From assembly GCF_030813915.1 (NCBI RefSeq), contig NZ_JAUSUJ010000005.1:186001-250000 (forward strand): a DNA stretch of 64,000 bases, given 5' to 3'. Position numbers and translations under genes: made by a program. The DNA is from Rhodoplanes tepidamans. GTDB taxonomy: Bacteria; Pseudomonadota; Alphaproteobacteria; Rhizobiales; Xanthobacteraceae. Position 1 is the stretch's first letter. Each line of letters starts with the position of its first letter. The notes beneath the pieces are model-generated. The model worked only from the letters and a program-made list of their open reading frames with translations. It made no database searches and had not been told where the DNA came from. Below, one piece after another: positions 14,581-25,192 of the stretch.

Positions 14581-15106
14581 CGTAGGGCATGCCTTGGGCG
14601 TCGACGAAGTCGATGAGCCGGCGGTGGCCGGCGGCGAGCGCGTCCTTGCCGTTGGCGTGCCGCGCCTCCTCGCGCAGCACCTCGGCGTAGAGGGGCGCGA
14701 CGGCCTCGATCGCCCGGCGTTCGGGAACGCGGCGGTTGGAATGATAGCCGACGATCCGGCGGCTCTCGTCGAACGACGGCGTGACATGGGCGAACACCCA
14801 GTAGTGGTCGCCGTTCCGCGCCATGTTCTTGACGTAGGCGAAGACCTCGCGACCGTCCTGGATCGTGTCCCACAGAAGCTTGAACACGGCGCGCGGCATG
14901 TCCGGATGGCGGATGATGCTGTGCGGCTGGCCCATCAGCTCGGCCTCGGCGTATCCGCAGACGTCGCAGAACACCTTGTTGGCGTAGGTGATGCGGCCCT
15001 TGAGGTCGGTCTTCGAGACGATCAGGTCATCGGGGCTGAAATGAATTTCACGATCTGTCGGCGTTACGCGTCGCGCCACGGCACTATTCCTATTCCCAAC
15101 CAGCAC
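14558..15106 (-). CDS. PAS-domain sensor, N-terminal half of a split Aer-like receptor
   Basis: A 182-residue cytosolic protein whose PAS domain (about 25-125) has the aerotaxis-type sequence T-Y-A-N-x-x-F-C-D-V-C-G-Y, [10 protein letters not shown] and [11 protein letters not shown]; Aer-type PAS domains bind FAD and sense redox state. The last residues (Y-D-E-L-V-F-S-L) are what normally leads into the transmembrane region of a single receptor protein. The stop falls at an AG/CT-rich tract (14560-14569); losing one base or gaining one two-base unit there would join this frame to the MCP gene. So it is either a real gene fission, a phase-variable gene in the off state, a programmed frameshift or an assembly error. 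Confidence 0.85.
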   Translation of the reverse strand: MLVGNRNSAVARRVTPTDREIHFSPDDLIVSKTDLKGRITYANKVFCDVCGYAEAELMGQPHSIIRHPDMPRAVFKLLWDTIQDGREVFAYVKNMARNGDHYWVFAHVTPSFDESRRIVGYHSNRRVPERRAIEAVAPLYAEVLREEARHANGKDALAAGHRRLIDFVDAQGMPYDELVFSL

Positions 15107-15383
15107 GTCGAAAATGCCAGCAAGTGGTAAACGGATGACTACCCCGACCTGCCTCTATAGTGGGCAAATCCAAGCGGGCTAATACTTTTTCGGGTTCCGT
15201 TTGTCGGTGGTGTCCGGGATCGGGGCGGCTCCCCCTCCGCGGCGGGCCGCGCCCCACGCCTGCCGCGCCAGCGCGCTCCGTGTCGCCGCGGATGCGCCGG
15301 CCCGGCCGCGTTAAGGGTTAACCCAGGCCGTGCTTGTCGCCGGAGCCGGTCCGCCGCACAGTCGTCACCTCCAGGAGGCGTCC

Positions 15384-15737
15384 ATGCAGGACCGTCGCAA
15401 GCAACCGCGCTCCCCGTCCTATCTCGGGGCCCGGCTCACCTTCTCGCAGCAGAGCCTCAGCGCCGACTGCGTCGTGCGCGACCGCTCAGACACCGGGGCG
15501 CTGCTGTTCGTCGCAGGGGCCGGCCACGTGCCGGACAGCTTCGACCTCACCATCGCAAAGACCCGGACGCGATACCGGGCCCGCACCCGCTGGCGCGAAA
15601 AGGATGCGCTCGGCGTCGAGCTCACCGAGGAGCTGCCCACGGCGCCGGCGTCGGACGGTTTCGAGCACGACCGCATCCGCCGCCTCAAGGCCGAGAACGA
15701 ACGGCTCAAGCGCCGCCTGCGCGCCCTGGAGGAATGA
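15384..15737 (+). CDS. PilZ-domain protein with C-terminal coiled coil
   Basis: A 117-residue protein. It starts with M-Q-D-R-R-K-Q-P-R and has the later D-R-S-D-T-G-A segment, which together are the two halves of the PilZ motif (R-x-x-x-R and D/N-x-S-x-x-G) that bind cyclic-di-GMP. The N-terminal 80 residues make the beta-barrel; residues about 90-117 (D-R-I-R-R-L-K-A-E-N-E-R-L-K-R-R-L) are a short leucine-heptad coiled coil, likely for self-association. The ATG at 15384 has a CCAGGAGG ribosome binding site. A role in motility or surface behaviour controlled by cyclic-di-GMP is plausible. Confidence 0.85.
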   Translation: MQDRRKQPRSPSYLGARLTFSQQSLSADCVVRDRSDTGALLFVAGAGHVPDSFDLTIAKTRTRYRARTRWREKDALGVELTEELPTAPASDGFEHDRIRRLKAENERLKRRLRALEE

Positions 15738-15899
15738 GTCGCGCCGGGCCGCCGCACGGCCCACCGTCCGGACCGGCAGCGGGCCGGCCGAGGCATGCTC
15801 CCTACCCCGCCACCAATGGTCGCAGTCCGCTTGCCGGAGGGGTCTTTCTGCGGCGCCCGTGTCCTGCTATCGCTCTCGGCAGGAGATCGATCCGCCACG

Positions 15900-17045
15900 A
15901 TGAACGAGAGCATCCGCACCCCCGGGTCTCACGAGACCACCCTCGCCCCCGACGCGCCCTATGGGAGCGCGCGCCCGTCGAGCGGCCGCGCCGACGCCGG
16001 TCTGCGCCCGGCGTCCTCGCCGCGTCCGACCGATCATCCGCCGGTCCGCAACGGCCGCATCGGCGTGCTGATCGTCAATCTCGGGACGCCCGATGCCACC
16101 GACGCCGATTCGGTACGAAAATACCTCAAGGAGTTCCTCTCGGACCGTCGCGTCATCGAGGAGACGGGCCTGATCTGGAAGCTGGTGCTCAACGGTATCA
16201 TCCTGCGCACCCGGCCGGCCCAGAAAGGCCGCGACTACGAGAAGATCTGGAACACCGAGAAGAACGAATCACCCCTCAAGACCATCACCCGGTCGCAGAG
16301 TGACCTGCTCGCCGCGGCGCTCGCCGGCGTCTACGACCGGCTCGTGGTCGACTGGGCGATGCGCTACGGCAATCCGTCCATCGAGTCCCGGCTGGCCGCC
16401 CTGCAGGCCGAAGGCTGCGACCGCATCCTGCTGGTGCCGCTCTATCCGCAATACGCCGCCGCCACCACGGCAACGGTGTGCGACGAGGCGTTCCGGGCCC
16501 TGATGCGGATGCGCTGGCAGCCGACCCTCCGGGTCGCCCATCCCTGGTACGACGACCCGGTCTACATCGACGCCCTGGCGCGCTCGATCGAGGACGAGCT
16601 CGCCAAGCTGACCTTCGTGCCCGAGGTGATCATCGCCTCCTTCCACGGCATTCCGAAGGAATATTTCGACAAGGGCGACCCCTACTACTGCCACTGCGCC
16701 AAGACCCACCGGCTGCTGCGCGCGCGGCTCGGCATGGACGAGGACCGGTTCCGGCTGACCTTCCAGTCGCGCTTCGGCCGGGCCGAATGGCTGCAGCCCT
16801 ACACCGACATGACCGTTAAAGGGCTGGCCGAGAGCGGGGTGAAGAGCCTCGCCATCGTGACGCCCGGCTTCACCTCGGACTGCCTGGAGACCCTGGAGGA
16901 GATCGCCGGCGAGAACGCCGAGATCTTCCACCACGCCGGCGGCGAGAGGTTCGCGGCCATCCCGTGCCTGAACGACAGCGCGCCCGGCATGGAGGTCATC
17001 CGCACCGTGGTCGAGCGCGAGCTGAAGGGCTGGGTCGGCGGCTGA
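15900..17045 (+). CDS. hemH: ferrochelatase
   Basis: Inserts Fe(II) into protoporphyrin IX, the last step of heme synthesis. The 381-residue protein has a non-conserved 50-residue N-terminal extension, then the family start G-V-L-I-V-N-L-G-T-P-D-A. The metal-binding histidine is His249 in S-F-H-G-I-P, followed by the Y-x-C-H-C-x-K-T motif; the catalytic glutamate region is S-D-C-L-E-T-L-E-E-I near residue 325, and the C-terminal C-L-N-D-S motif is present. The ATG at 15900 was chosen because upstream sequence in the frame is not conserved; the true start might be later, nearer G-R-I-G-V-L-I. Confidence 0.95.
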   Translation: MNESIRTPGSHETTLAPDAPYGSARPSSGRADAGLRPASSPRPTDHPPVRNGRIGVLIVNLGTPDATDADSVRKYLKEFLSDRRVIEETGLIWKLVLNGIILRTRPAQKGRDYEKIWNTEKNESPLKTITRSQSDLLAAALAGVYDRLVVDWAMRYGNPSIESRLAALQAEGCDRILLVPLYPQYAAATTATVCDEAFRALMRMRWQPTLRVAHPWYDDPVYIDALARSIEDELAKLTFVPEVIIASFHGIPKEYFDKGDPYYCHCAKTHRLLRARLGMDEDRFRLTFQSRFGRAEWLQPYTDMTVKGLAESGVKSLAIVTPGFTSDCLETLEEIAGENAEIFHHAGGERFAAIPCLNDSAPGMEVIRTVVERELKGWVGG

Positions 17046-17236
17046 CGCCGCCCCGCTGTCACCGAGCGTTCACGCTGATCCCGACGAATACGCGCATGCT
17101 CCCGCCGGCATGAACCGGCGCGTCACCGTCCCGGCCTAATGGTCGTTCGAGCCGGCGGGCGCGCGTTCCTGCGCCGCTTGCGGTATCTTGGGCACACCGC
17201 CACACTCCGCGCCGGATTCGCAACGGGAGCGCTTCG

Positions 17237-18244
17237 ATGATACTCGGCGGCCTCGACATCTTCATCATCATCCTGGTCCTGCTCGCCATCCTGACCGTCT
17301 TCCTCGGCGTCAAGACGGTGCCGCAGGGCTTCAACTGGACGGTCGAGCGGTTCGGCCGCTACACCAAGCTGCTCTATCCGGGGCTCAACCTGATCGTTCC
17401 GTTCGTCGATCAGATCGGCCGCAAGATCAACGTCATGGAGCAGGTGCTCGACGTCCCCCAGCAGGACGTGATCACCAAGGACAACGCCACCGTCACGGTC
17501 GACGGCGTCGCCTTCTTCCAGGTGTTCGACGCCGTGAAGGCGAGCTACGAGGTGGCGGAGCTCGACCAGGCGATCGTCAAGCTGACCATGACCAACATCC
17601 GTTCGGTGATGGGCTCGATGGATCTCGACCAGGTGCTGTCGCATCGCGACGAGATCAACGTGCGGCTGCTGCGCGTCGTCGATGCCGCCGTGTCGCCCTG
17701 GGGCATCAAGGTCACGCGCATCGAGATCAAGGACATCTTCCCGCCGGCCGACCTCGTCAACGCCATGGGCCGGCAGATGAAGGCGGAGCGCGAGAAGCGC
17801 GCCGAGATCCTCTCCGCCGAAGGCCAGCGCCAATCGGAGATTCTCCGCGCGGAAGGCGCCAAGCAGTCGCAGATCCTGGAGGCCGAGGGCCGGCGCGAGG
17901 CGGCGTTCCGCGACGCGGAGGCACGCGAGCGCCTCGCTCAGGCCGAGGCCAAGGCGACCGAGATGGTGAGCGAGGCGGTCGCCCGCGGCGACGTCGCCGC
18001 CCTCAACTACTTCATCGCAGAGAAGTACCTGAAGGCGTTCGCCGAGCTCGCCCGCTCGCCGAACCAGAAGGTGCTGATGCTGCCGATCGAGGCGACCAAC
18101 GTGCTCGGCTCGCTCGCCGGCATCGCCGAGATCGCCAAGTCGACCTTCGAGGAGCGCGCGCAAGCCGCGCCGCGCGGCGCGACCCGTCCGCCGGCGCCGA
18201 CCGGCCCGGCCGTGCCGCCACCGCCTCCTCCGTTTTCGAGGTGA
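17237..18244 (+). CDS. SPFH/Band 7 (stomatin-type) membrane protease regulator, QmcA-like
   Basis: A 335-residue protein anchored by one N-terminal transmembrane segment (about 5-27), followed by the SPFH domain: K-T-V-P-Q-G-F-N-W-T-V-E-R-F-G-R-Y, L-L-Y-P-G-L-N-L-I-V-P-F-V-D, V-T-V-D-G-V-A-F-F-Q-V, and W-G-I-K-V-T-R-I-E-I-K-D-I. A long alanine/glutamate-rich helix (about 180-260) is typical of oligomerising stomatins. The tail is proline-rich. With the NfeD gene that starts three bases after its stop, it forms the conserved stomatin/NfeD operon, thought to organise membrane microdomains and assist proteases such as FtsH. Confidence 0.92.
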   Translation: MILGGLDIFIIILVLLAILTVFLGVKTVPQGFNWTVERFGRYTKLLYPGLNLIVPFVDQIGRKINVMEQVLDVPQQDVITKDNATVTVDGVAFFQVFDAVKASYEVAELDQAIVKLTMTNIRSVMGSMDLDQVLSHRDEINVRLLRVVDAAVSPWGIKVTRIEIKDIFPPADLVNAMGRQMKAEREKRAEILSAEGQRQSEILRAEGAKQSQILEAEGRREAAFRDAEARERLAQAEAKATEMVSEAVARGDVAALNYFIAEKYLKAFAELARSPNQKVLMLPIEATNVLGSLAGIAEIAKSTFEERAQAAPRGATRPPAPTGPAVPPPPPPFSR

Positions 18245-18247
18245 GCC

Positions 18248-18703
18248 ATGAGCATGCTGTCGTCGCTCGGTGCGTCATGGGGCGCTTGGGGGTGGCTCAC
18301 GGCCGCCGCCGTGCTGCTGATCGCCGAGATCGTGGTGCCCGGCATCTTCCTCCTGTGGCTCGGCATCGCCGCCCTGATCGTCGGGCTCGTCTCGTTCGTG
18401 ATCGACTGGAGCTGGCAGCTCCAGTGGCTCGCCTTCGCGCTGATCTCGCTCGCCGCCATTCCGCTGTGGCGCAAGCTCGCCCGGGTCGGGGAGACGAGCG
18501 ACCGGCCGTTCCTCAACCGGCGATTGGAGGAGATGGTGGGGCGGGTGTTCACGCTGGAGCGGCCGATCGTCGGCGGCGCCGGCACCATCGCGGTGGACGA
18601 CACGGTGTGGCGAATCACCGGCGCCGACGCCCCGGCCGGCACCCGCATCCGCATCGCCCGGGTGGACGGCGCCACCATTCACGTGGAGCGGGCGGAGGAC
18701 TGA
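18248..18703 (+). CDS. NfeD-like membrane protein
   Basis: A 151-residue short-form NfeD protein. Three hydrophobic segments (about 12-35, 36-55, 58-76) are followed by a soluble OB-fold domain with the family's G-R-V-F-T-L-E-R-P-I-V-G-G-A-G-T-I and D-D-T-V-W-R-I-x-G segments. It lacks the ClpP-like protease part of long NfeD proteins. Partner of the SPFH protein upstream; the next gene is convergent and ends 22 bases away. Confidence 0.92.
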   Translation: MSMLSSLGASWGAWGWLTAAAVLLIAEIVVPGIFLLWLGIAALIVGLVSFVIDWSWQLQWLAFALISLAAIPLWRKLARVGETSDRPFLNRRLEEMVGRVFTLERPIVGGAGTIAVDDTVWRITGADAPAGTRIRIARVDGATIHVERAED

Positions 18704-18725
18704 TCCTCCACCCGAGACCGCCCGC

Positions 18726-20402
18726 TCAGGCGGCCCGCACGGTGTCGAGGAACTTGGCCACCTCGCTGCGGAGCTGATTGCTTTCCACGGCGAGCTGGCC
18801 GGCGGCGTTCAGCACCTCGCCCGAGGCCGCACCGGTCTCCTCGGCGCCGCGGCTCACCTCGACGATGTTCTGCGCCACTTGCGTGGTGCCGGCCGCCGCC
18901 TGCTGGATGTTGCGCGAGATCTCCGCCGTCGCGGCGCCTTGCTCCTCCACGGCCGCGGCGATCGCCGATGCGACCTCGGCGATCTGCCCGATGGTGCCGG
19001 AGATCTCCTTGATGGCCGCGACCGAGTCCTGGGTCGCCGCCTGCATGGCCGAGATCTGCGAGGAGATTTCCCCGGTCGCCTTGGCGGTCTGGCCGGCCAG
19101 CGCCTTCACCTCGTTGGCCACCACGGCGAAGCCCTTGCCGGCCTCGCCGGCGCGGGCCGCCTCGATGGTCGCGTTGAGCGCCAGCAGGTTGGTCTGCTCG
19201 GCGATGTCGGTGATCAGCTTGACCACGTCGCCGATGCGGTTCGCCGCCACCGACAGCGCGCCGACACGGGCGTCGGTCTTCGCCGCCTGGCTCACCGCCT
19301 CCTCGGCGATGCGGCTCGACGTCTGGACCTGCCGGGAGATCTCGCCGATCGACGAGGACATCTCGTTGGTGGCCGCGGCGACCGCCTGGACGTTGGTCGA
19401 GGCCTCCTCGGACGCGGCGCTGACCGTCGCCGACTTCTGCTGGGTGGTGTCGGCCGTGCGGGTCAGCGTCGTCGCGGTCGCCTCCAGCTCGGTCGCGGCC
19501 GACGAGACCATGGCGATGATGCCGCCCACGGCGCTTTCGAAATGGTCGGCGAGCCGCACCATGTCGGCCTTGCGGGCCGCGGCGGCGCGCGCCTCGGCCG
19601 CGTGCTGCTCGGCCTCGAGCCGTTGCCGCTCGATCGCGTTGGTCTTGAACACCGCCACCGCGTCGGCCATGGCGCCGACCTCGTCGCGCCGCCCCACTCC
19701 GGGGACCTCGGCGTCGAGCCGACCGGCGGCCAGCTCGCCCATCGCCGCCGTCATCGCCTTGACGGGGCGCACGAGGCCGCGGGCCAGGACCAGCGCGCAG
19801 GCAACGAGCGCGGCGATCAGCCCGGCCGCCCACAGCAGCGCCGTCTTGGCGGCCGCGTAGAACACCTGGTCGAGGTCGTCGACGTAGACGCCGGTGCCGA
19901 CCATCCAGCCCCACGGCTGGACCTGGCCCGCAAAGGCGAGCTTGGCGACCGCCTCGCTGGAGCCGGGGCGCGGGAACATGTAGCCGACGAAGCCGCCGCC
20001 CCGCCGGGCGGCATCCAGCATTTCGCGGACGTAGAAGACGCCGTTGGCGTCCTTCAGCTCGGAGAGGTTCTTGCCTTCGAGCTCGGGACGCGGGCCGAGC
20101 ACCAGGTTCACGCCGTCCGACCCGTACACGAAGACATAGTCGTTCTGCCCGAACCGGATGCTGCGCAGCGCCGCCTTGGCGCGCTCCCGGGCCTCCGCCT
20201 CGCCGAGCTGGCCCTTGGCGGCGGCTGCCGCGAAGCCCTGCGCGATCGACACCGCCGACTGGACCTGCGCCATCACGGCGGTCCTGCGTTCCTGCTCGAG
20301 CGCGCCGCGCAGCGCGACGAGCTGGACCGCGATCACGGCGAGGCAGGCGAGAACGGCCAGCAGGACCAGGAGGCCGAGACGGCGGGTGATGGTGAACGAC
20401 AT
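18726..20402 (-). CDS. methyl-accepting chemotaxis protein, single-Cache sensor (MCP 1)
   Basis: A 558-residue receptor. Transmembrane segment at about 8-30, periplasmic sCache_2 domain (about 35-185) with [22 protein letters not shown] and [15 protein letters not shown], second transmembrane segment about 188-210, HAMP, and an MCP signalling domain with the [25 protein letters not shown] hairpin. Family members with this sensor often bind short-chain carboxylates. Its signalling half and final 110 bases are nearly the same DNA as the receptor at 25193-26881. No CheR-tether pentapeptide at the C-terminus (ends T-V-R-A-A). Confidence 0.93.
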   Translation of the reverse strand: MSFTITRRLGLLVLLAVLACLAVIAVQLVALRGALEQERRTAVMAQVQSAVSIAQGFAAAAAKGQLGEAEARERAKAALRSIRFGQNDYVFVYGSDGVNLVLGPRPELEGKNLSELKDANGVFYVREMLDAARRGGGFVGYMFPRPGSSEAVAKLAFAGQVQPWGWMVGTGVYVDDLDQVFYAAAKTALLWAAGLIAALVACALVLARGLVRPVKAMTAAMGELAAGRLDAEVPGVGRRDEVGAMADAVAVFKTNAIERQRLEAEQHAAEARAAAARKADMVRLADHFESAVGGIIAMVSSAATELEATATTLTRTADTTQQKSATVSAASEEASTNVQAVAAATNEMSSSIGEISRQVQTSSRIAEEAVSQAAKTDARVGALSVAANRIGDVVKLITDIAEQTNLLALNATIEAARAGEAGKGFAVVANEVKALAGQTAKATGEISSQISAMQAATQDSVAAIKEISGTIGQIAEVASAIAAAVEEQGAATAEISRNIQQAAAGTTQVAQNIVEVSRGAEETGAASGEVLNAAGQLAVESNQLRSEVAKFLDTVRAA

Positions 20403-20717
20403 CGGAGCGACCTTCGGTGATCGCGTCTGCCGGAGAGCCGCGGCCGGGAACCGGCCCCGCCGTCACCGGTGGTGACGCGACTGGAGCGCCCCCGGTTCGT
20501 GAGCCGGCTGCGCGAGAACGATGAAACGGTATCATCGTCTGCAAAACTGATTAAAAATGGTGTAAGCGCGCCAGCTCGCGCTCTGCGCTGGAGTCTGCGC
20601 AATTGGCGCGAGTATATCGGCTCGACGACACGCCGAGATCGGCTCGTCGGCCCCGGAACGACTTCGCGGGTGTGTCGCTCGACTTGGTGACGACCGTGCC
20701 GAATCGTCTCCCCCGGC
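20403..20717. other. intergenic region upstream of MCP 1
   Basis: 315 bases holding the MCP 1 promoter region. Two palindromes stand out: CGTCACC/GGTGACG with a three-base spacer at 20461-20477, and ACGATGA/TCATCGT at 20518-20538, next to an AT-rich tract. They may be operators; no gene is supported. Confidence 0.5.
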
Positions 20718-22409
20718 TCACGCAGCGCGAATGCCGGCCACGAACATCTCCACCTCGGTGCGCAGCTGGCTGCTCTCGACGGCGAGCCGACCGGCGGCGT
20801 TCAGCACCTCGCCCGAGGCGGCGCCCGTCTCCTCGGCGCCGCGACTCACCGCGACGATGTTCTGCGCCACCTGGGCGGTGCCCGACGCCGCCTGCTGGAT
20901 GTTGCGTGAAATCTCCGCCGTCGAGGCGCCCTGCTGATCGACCGCCGCGGCGATCGCCGCGGCCACCTCGGCGATCTGGCCGATGGTGCCGGAGATCTCC
21001 TTGATCGCCGATACCGAGTCCTGGGTGGCCGCCTGCATGGCCGAGATCTGCGCCGAGATCTCGCCGGTCGCCTTGGCGGTCTGACCGGCCAGAGCCTTGA
21101 CCTCCTGGGCGACGACCGCGAAGCCCTTGCCGGCCTCGCCGGCCCGCGCCGCCTCGATGGTGGCGTTGAGTGCCAGCAGGTTGGTCTGCTCGGCGATCGC
21201 CGTGATCAGCTCGACGACGTCGCCGATGCGGGCCGCCGCCAGCGACAGCTCGCCGACGCGGGCGTCGGTCTTGGCGGCCTGGGCCACCGCCGCCTCGGCG
21301 ATGTGGCTCGACGACTGGACCTGACGCGAGATCTCGCCGATCGACGAGGTCATCTCGTTGGTCGCCGCGGCCACCGCCCGGACGTTGCTCGACGCCTCCT
21401 CGGAGGCCGCGCCGACCGTAGCCGACATCTGCTGGGTGGTGTCGGCCGTGCGGGTCAGCGTCGTCGCGGTCGCCTCCAGCTCGGTCGCGGCGGAGGAGAC
21501 GGCCGCGATGATCCCGCCCACGGCCGCCTCGAAACGATCGGCGAGCCGCACCATGTCGGCCCTGCGCTGCGCCGCGGCGCGCTCCTCCGCGGCCTTGTGG
21601 TCCGCCTCCAGCCGCTCGCGCTCGATCACGTTGGCCTTGAACACGGCGACGGCCTCCGCCATGGCGCCGATCTCGTCGCGCCGGCCGACCCCCGGGATCT
21701 CGGCATCCAGCCTGCCATGCGCCAGCGCCTCCATGGCACAGGTCATCCGGTGCAGCGGCTTGGTGATCCGCCGCGCCATCAGCACCGACACGCTCAACGT
21801 GAGCAGCAGCACCGCGGCTGCGGCGATCAGCGAACGCTTCGTCGCCGCCCAGGTCTGGGCCGCGAGATCGTCGACATAGACGCCGGTGCCGACCACCCAG
21901 CCCCACGGCGCGAAGCCGGCCAGATACGAGATCTTCGGCTGCGGCGCCGCGTAGCCGGGCTTGAGCTGGTCGTAGGCGACGTAACCGACGCCCGCCCGCC
22001 GCACCGTGTCGACGAAGGCGCGGTAGATCAGGAACCCGTTGGCGTCCTTGAAGTCCGACATGTCCTTGCCGACCAGCTGCGGCCGCAGCGGATGCATCAC
22101 CAGACGGTGTTGCATGTCGGCGATGAAGAAGTACTCGTTGCCCGCATAGCGCAGCGCGCCGATGCGGACGCGGGCGCGGGCCTGCGCCTCGGCATCCGTC
22201 ACGCTGCCCCTCAGGGCGGCCGCGTGCTCGTCCTGGGCGATGCTGATCGCCAGCTCGGTGAGGTGCCGGAGCTCCGACTTCCGCTGGTCCTCCAGGCTGC
22301 CGGCGAGTTGCCGTGAATCCAGCACCGCGACCCCGATCAGGCCGAGAAAGCCCAATGCGATGACGGCGTAGATTCGGGTGCCGATCGTCGTCGGAAGGCG
22401 ACTGAACAT
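20718..22409 (-). CDS. methyl-accepting chemotaxis protein, single-Cache sensor (MCP 2)
   Basis: A 563-residue receptor with the same plan as MCP 1: transmembrane segment about 10-30, sCache_2 sensor about 35-185 ([43 protein letters not shown]), second transmembrane segment, HAMP, MCP signalling domain. The histidine-proline after the first strand is present here and in MCP 4 but not in MCP 1, so ligand range may differ. The ATG at 22409 was chosen over an upstream GTG because AGGGAG precedes it at good spacing. Ends G-I-R-A-A. Confidence 0.93.
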   Translation of the reverse strand: MFSRLPTTIGTRIYAVIALGFLGLIGVAVLDSRQLAGSLEDQRKSELRHLTELAISIAQDEHAAALRGSVTDAEAQARARVRIGALRYAGNEYFFIADMQHRLVMHPLRPQLVGKDMSDFKDANGFLIYRAFVDTVRRAGVGYVAYDQLKPGYAAPQPKISYLAGFAPWGWVVGTGVYVDDLAAQTWAATKRSLIAAAAVLLLTLSVSVLMARRITKPLHRMTCAMEALAHGRLDAEIPGVGRRDEIGAMAEAVAVFKANVIERERLEADHKAAEERAAAQRRADMVRLADRFEAAVGGIIAAVSSAATELEATATTLTRTADTTQQMSATVGAASEEASSNVRAVAAATNEMTSSIGEISRQVQSSSHIAEAAVAQAAKTDARVGELSLAAARIGDVVELITAIAEQTNLLALNATIEAARAGEAGKGFAVVAQEVKALAGQTAKATGEISAQISAMQAATQDSVSAIKEISGTIGQIAEVAAAIAAAVDQQGASTAEISRNIQQAASGTAQVAQNIVAVSRGAEETGAASGEVLNAAGRLAVESSQLRTEVEMFVAGIRAA

Positions 22410-22770
22410 CACGAGCTCCCTCGAGGGCACGGGAGGCGCTCGTGATCACGACCGCGGCCGGCACCGCGACACGGGCGCCTCGATCGATCGTCGCACGGAC
22501 AAGGACGGCGCGATGTTCGGCGGCCGGGACAATGGACCAAGACAATGGTCGAGGAGATACGGTCCAAAAGTAAAAATAATGCCGAAACAAATCGTCGACG
22601 GGCTAGCACGACCGGGGGATATTCCGTTCGATTGAAGAATGGTTCTCGATTGTTGAATCCGAACGAGACATTTCTGTCATTGAACTGTCGACATGCACCA
22701 GTCGGAACGCCGCCCGGGCACGCCGCCGTCCGCCGGGCGGCGAACAGCGCGTCTCGATGGCCGAACCGGA
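22410..22770. other. intergenic region upstream of MCP 2
   Basis: 361 bases with an AT-rich stretch at about 22560-22690. It should contain the promoter for MCP 2 and the 3' end of the MCP 3 transcript. No gene or strong hairpin recognised. Confidence 0.4.
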
Positions 22771-24798
22771 TCAGGCGGCCCGCACGGTCTGTAGGAACTT
22801 GCCGACCTCGGTCCGCAGGTGGCGGCTCTCGCGGGCGAGCGCCTGGGCCGAGGCGAGGAGCTGGGTCGAGGCGGCACCCGTCTCGCCGGCGCCGCGGTTG
22901 ACGTCCGTGATGGTGGCGGCTACTGCGGCCGTGCCCTGCGAGGCCTGCTGGATGTTGCGGGCGATCTCGCCGGTCGCGGCCCCCTGCTCCTCGACGGCGG
23001 CCGCAATGGCGGCGGCGATCTCGGCGATCTGACCGATGGTGCCACCGATCTCCTTGATGGCTCCGACCGAGTCCTGGGTCGCCGCCTGCATCTCGGCGAT
23101 CTGGGCGGAGATGTCGCCGGTCGCCTTGGCGGTCTGGGCGGCGAGCGCCTTGACCTCCTGGGCGACCACGGCGAAGCCCTTGCCGGCCTCGCCGGCCCGG
23201 GCCGCCTCGATCGTCGCGTTGAGGGCCAGCAGGTTGGTCTGCTCGGCGATCGCCGTGATCAGTTTGACCACGTCGCCGATGCGGGCGGCGGCCTGCGAGA
23301 GCTGGGTGACGCGCGTGTCGGTCCTGGCCGCCTGGTCGACCGCCGCGGCGGCGATCCGGCTCGACGCCTGCACCTGGCGGCCGATCTCGCCGATCGACGA
23401 CGTCATCTCGTTGGTCGCCGCGGCGACCGCCTGGACGTTGGTCGAGGCCTCCTCGGAGGCCGCGCTCACCGCACCCGCCTTCTCCTGGGTGGTGTCGGCG
23501 GCGCGCGTCAGCGCGGTCGCGACCGATTCCAGCTGGGCCGACGAGGTGGAGACGGTCTCGACGACGCCGCCGATCACCGCCTCGAACTCGGTGGCGACCT
23601 TCTCCATCAGCGCCTTGCGGGCCTGGCCGTCGGCTGCGGCCTTGTGCTCGGCCTCCTCCTGCTGGGCGCGGACGAAATTCTCGCGGAAGCCGTCGATCGC
23701 GCGCGCCATGGCGCCGATCTCGTCGCTGCGATCGGTGTGCGGGATGGCGATCGTGAAGTTTCCGTCGCGCATGCTGTCGATCACGGCGACGAGCTCGCCG
23801 ATCAGGCTGCGGACGATGCGCAGGATCGACCGGCCGACCGCCGCGACGATCGCGATCACCACGACCACGACGCCCAGGTAGATGATCAGATCGCGCAGGG
23901 CGTCGCTCAGCATGCCTTCGCCCTCGGCGGCGACGCTGTCGATGGTCTGGGCCATGATCTTGCCGAGCAGCACGGTCTGCTCGCCGTTCAGGTCGCTCCA
24001 CCGCTTCACCTGATCCGGCGTGGCGGCTTCGCCGGTCGGCCGCAGGGCGCGATCGCGCAGCGTCTGCATCTCGCGCCCGTTGGCGGCGTTGAACTGCTCG
24101 AGCTGAGCCACCACGTCGCGCGGCGCGTACCCGGCGAACAGCTTGCCGAACGGCCCGTTCAGCACGACGCCGCGCGCGATCAGCAGCCAGTTCTCGGGCG
24201 TCAGCTTGCCATCCTGGAGCGACAGCATGCCGGCCCCGCGCTGGATCAGCAGGCTGTCGGCGAACTGCAGGGTCGTGTAGAGGGTGACGATCCGTCGCGA
24301 CAAGGCCGGATCGCTGACGATCGCCGAGGCGGCGCCGACCAGGTCGACCGCCTGCGCCGTCGCGGGTCCGCCGACGATGGTCGGCATGGCGATGTTGCTG
24401 ATCTTCCCGGCGTCGATCTGGGCACGCAGCTCGACATATTTCTCGAGCCGGCTGCCGAGCTCGCGCAGATGACGCGCCAGCGTCGGATCGGCCATCACCT
24501 CCGGCGTCGACGCCGCCTGCACCGCCGCGTAGGCCGAGTCGACGGTGCGGCGCATCGTGTCGGTCCTGGCCCGGTCGCCGGTGCCGGAGATCCGCTCGCG
24601 CTCGCTCACGGCACTGGGCGGCAGAACGGCGGCGAGCCGGCTCGTCGCCACGGCGAGGCGCAGAACCGACGACGCCCGGGCCAGATCGGCGTAGCGGTTC
24701 CAGCTGTCCCAGGCGAGCTGGCCGCCGAACAGGACGAGCCCGAGGACCGGAACGACCCCGAGAACGAGCAGCAATCGAAACAATGCAAGACGTCGCAT
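22771..24798 (-). CDS. methyl-accepting chemotaxis protein with nitrate/nitrite-type (NIT) sensor (MCP 3)
   Basis: A 675-residue receptor. Transmembrane segment about 7-28; a long all-helical periplasmic region (about 40-295) with [31 protein letters not shown] and N-G-P-F-G-K-L, the arrangement of the NIT domain that senses nitrate and nitrite; second transmembrane segment about 310-335; HAMP; MCP signalling domain ending T-V-R-A-A. NIT assignment rests on helical pattern and the E-R and Q-R-G-A-G-M elements rather than a profile search. ATG at 24798 preceded by GGAGATC. It would let the cell steer toward an electron acceptor, matching the molybdoenzyme cofactor genes elsewhere in the window, though no nitrate reductase is present. 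Confidence 0.85.
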   Translation of the reverse strand: MRRLALFRLLLVLGVVPVLGLVLFGGQLAWDSWNRYADLARASSVLRLAVATSRLAAVLPPSAVSERERISGTGDRARTDTMRRTVDSAYAAVQAASTPEVMADPTLARHLRELGSRLEKYVELRAQIDAGKISNIAMPTIVGGPATAQAVDLVGAASAIVSDPALSRRIVTLYTTLQFADSLLIQRGAGMLSLQDGKLTPENWLLIARGVVLNGPFGKLFAGYAPRDVVAQLEQFNAANGREMQTLRDRALRPTGEAATPDQVKRWSDLNGEQTVLLGKIMAQTIDSVAAEGEGMLSDALRDLIIYLGVVVVVIAIVAAVGRSILRIVRSLIGELVAVIDSMRDGNFTIAIPHTDRSDEIGAMARAIDGFRENFVRAQQEEAEHKAAADGQARKALMEKVATEFEAVIGGVVETVSTSSAQLESVATALTRAADTTQEKAGAVSAASEEASTNVQAVAAATNEMTSSIGEIGRQVQASSRIAAAAVDQAARTDTRVTQLSQAAARIGDVVKLITAIAEQTNLLALNATIEAARAGEAGKGFAVVAQEVKALAAQTAKATGDISAQIAEMQAATQDSVGAIKEIGGTIGQIAEIAAAIAAAVEEQGAATGEIARNIQQASQGTAAVAATITDVNRGAGETGAASTQLLASAQALARESRHLRTEVGKFLQTVRAA

Positions 24799-25192
24799 GG
24801 TGATCTCCACGGCCGGCCGGACGGCCGGCGGGATGCAGTGGGGCGGCATCCGGGTGGCGGCGAGACTGCGCGCCCGTCGTCGGGATGCAGTTGAAAACGG
24901 GACAAGGGTGAATTCGATTGCTTAAATTCGCATTTAAATCTTAGTCGGATCGAATGATAGAAAAGCATGCCTGTCGCGTGGCGATTGCATGTATTTCGAA
25001 CGCTACCATATATTTGCGGTGCTATACCGTAAGTGTTTCGAATGGCACCGCTCCACTATTCGTAGAAATAGTATTATTTTGCTATATGCTTATAGCCCGC
25101 CGACCGGATGGTTCTCCAAAAGGCTATCGCCTCACGGCCCTGCGGCTGCGAGACGATGTGGCGAGGCGACGCGGCCGCAAGACGCGCGGCGC
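24799..25192. other. AT-rich intergenic region upstream of MCP 3
   Basis: 394 bases, markedly AT-rich at about 24900-25100 compared with the roughly 70% GC around it. It holds the promoter region of MCP 3 and the trailer of MCP 4. AT-rich pockets of this kind recur before several receptors in the cluster. No gene found. Confidence 0.45.

Noticed and set aside
18879-20420. Long plus-strand open frame opposite MCP 1 (and similar long frames opposite every receptor, e.g. 27111-29315 and 30601-31695)
   Set aside because: These are antisense shadows produced by high GC and the regular codon pattern of the receptors; they are rich in R, G, H and D without any family sequence.
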